NCBI GenBank assembly: GCA_041498295.1
Contig: JBGQIB010000082.1
Location: 1-20,301 of the forward strand
Reading direction: 5' to 3'
From: VGRW01 sp041498295
Lineage (GTDB): Bacteria > Myxococcota_A > UBA9160 > SZUA-336
Length of the DNA: 20,301 nucleotides
Position numbers and translations under genes: made by a program. This document shows positions 19,865 through 20,301 of the stretch, piece after piece. Numbering within the stretch: the stretch's first letter is position 1; each line of letters opens with the position of its first letter. The notes under the pieces are model-generated. The model worked only from the letters and a program-made list of their open reading frames with translations. It made no database searches and was not told the origin of the DNA.

Positions 19865-20301
19865 GCCCGCACCGCTTCGACCGCGACAGCGCCGTGCGTC
19901 GCCTGCCGGACGGCGTGTTCGAGGCCGAGCTCGACCGCGCCTGGTGGATCGTCGTCGGGCCGAACGGCGGATATCTCGCCGCGATCCTGCTGCGCGCGCT
20001 GATCGAGACGGTCGGCGACGCGGAGCGCGCGCCGCGCTCGCTCACCGTGCACTTCGTCTCGCCCGCGCACGAGGGCCCGGTGCGTATCGCGACGAAGCTC
20101 GAGCGCACGGGCCGCTCGCTCTCCACCGTGTCGGCGCGGCTCGAGCAGGACGGCGCGCTGGTCGCGATCGCGCTCGCCGCGTTCGCGAAGCCGCGCCCGT
20201 CGCCCGAGTTCGCGGACCTGCACATGCCCGAGGTGCAGCCGCCCGAGTCACTCGCGCGGCTGGTATTCCCCGCCGATCGGGGCGTCCCGATGCGCGCGCA
20301 G
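19861..20301 (+). CDS. Acyl-CoA thioesterase, TesB-like hotdog family, partial
   Basis: 147 codons are visible, and the frame runs off the window end. GPNGGYLAAILLRALIE is the helix of a double-hotdog thioesterase N-terminal domain; RSLTVHFVSPAHEGPVRI and LERTGRSLSTVSARLEQDGALVAIALAAFA complete the first hotdog repeat. The group hydrolyses acyl-CoA to free acid and CoA in the cytoplasm. The family normally has about 260-280 residues, so nearly half is missing, including the C-terminal hotdog. GTG at 19861 overlaps the stop of the LLM gene by 4 bp. With the acyl-CoA dehydrogenases this suggests acyl-CoA catabolism in the area. Confidence 0.88.
   Translation, partial: MSPHRFDRDSAVRRLPDGVFEAELDRAWWIVVGPNGGYLAAILLRALIETVGDAERAPRSLTVHFVSPAHEGPVRIATKLERTGRSLSTVSARLEQDGALVAIALAAFAKPRPSPEFADLHMPEVQPPESLARLVFPADRGVPMRAQ

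Overview
This is a GC-rich, gene-dense chromosomal segment from a Gram-negative bacterium. Evidence for that: the end of a FliA-type flagellar sigma factor, EttA, ApaG, a CNNM/CorC membrane protein, paired acyl-CoA dehydrogenases, a Coq4-like protein, Sec-type signal peptides and F420-type oxidoreductase families. The mix resembles deltaproteobacterial-grade lineages (Myxococcota, Desulfobacterota or Binatota type), but I cannot place it more precisely from sequence alone. I see no tRNA, rRNA, CRISPR array, insertion sequence or prophage.

Layout. 1-505: sigma factor tail and a small unknown protein. 557-634: first copy of a dispersed GC-rich repeat. 629-4244: CNNM/CorC membrane protein, divergent from a two-gene acyl-CoA dehydrogenase pair that looks like one split heteromeric enzyme. 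4240-5978: ettA, with its own promoter and a leader hairpin. 5975-7334: TetR regulator plus a Coq4-like membrane protein on the minus strand, with a clear promoter and two tandem operators; the second repeat copy forms the TetR C-terminus.

7427-12692 is the most unusual part. It holds five intact genes and three remnants of one family of small secreted proteins. Every complete member, including a broken one, has exactly ten mature cysteines in the order C1...C2-x3-C3-x6-C4-x9-C5...C6...C7...C8-x6-C9-x3-C10, and almost all share a signal peptide ending ARA|GT. The two cysteine blocks are mirror images and fall on core positions of a helix, so a disulfide-stapled helical hairpin is predicted. 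A cytoplasmic molybdopterin oxidoreductase is embedded among these genes. The cluster shows active birth and decay: one copy lost exactly its signal peptide, one is only a signal peptide, and one is only a tail. I do not recognise the family.

12703-20301: an F420-type PPOX flavoprotein and apaG (minus), an amidase, an MFS efflux protein (minus), a non-canonical gamma-glutamyltransferase-family protein followed by a GGDEF diguanylate cyclase, then a luciferase-like (LLM) oxidoreductase overlapping a partial acyl-CoA thioesterase. The acyl-CoA dehydrogenases, thioesterase, LLM protein and amidase suggest catabolism of acyl-CoA or xenobiotic-type substrates. Several genes have a -10-like hexamer exactly 6 nt before the start codon and little or no Shine-Dalgarno sequence, pointing to frequent leaderless transcripts.
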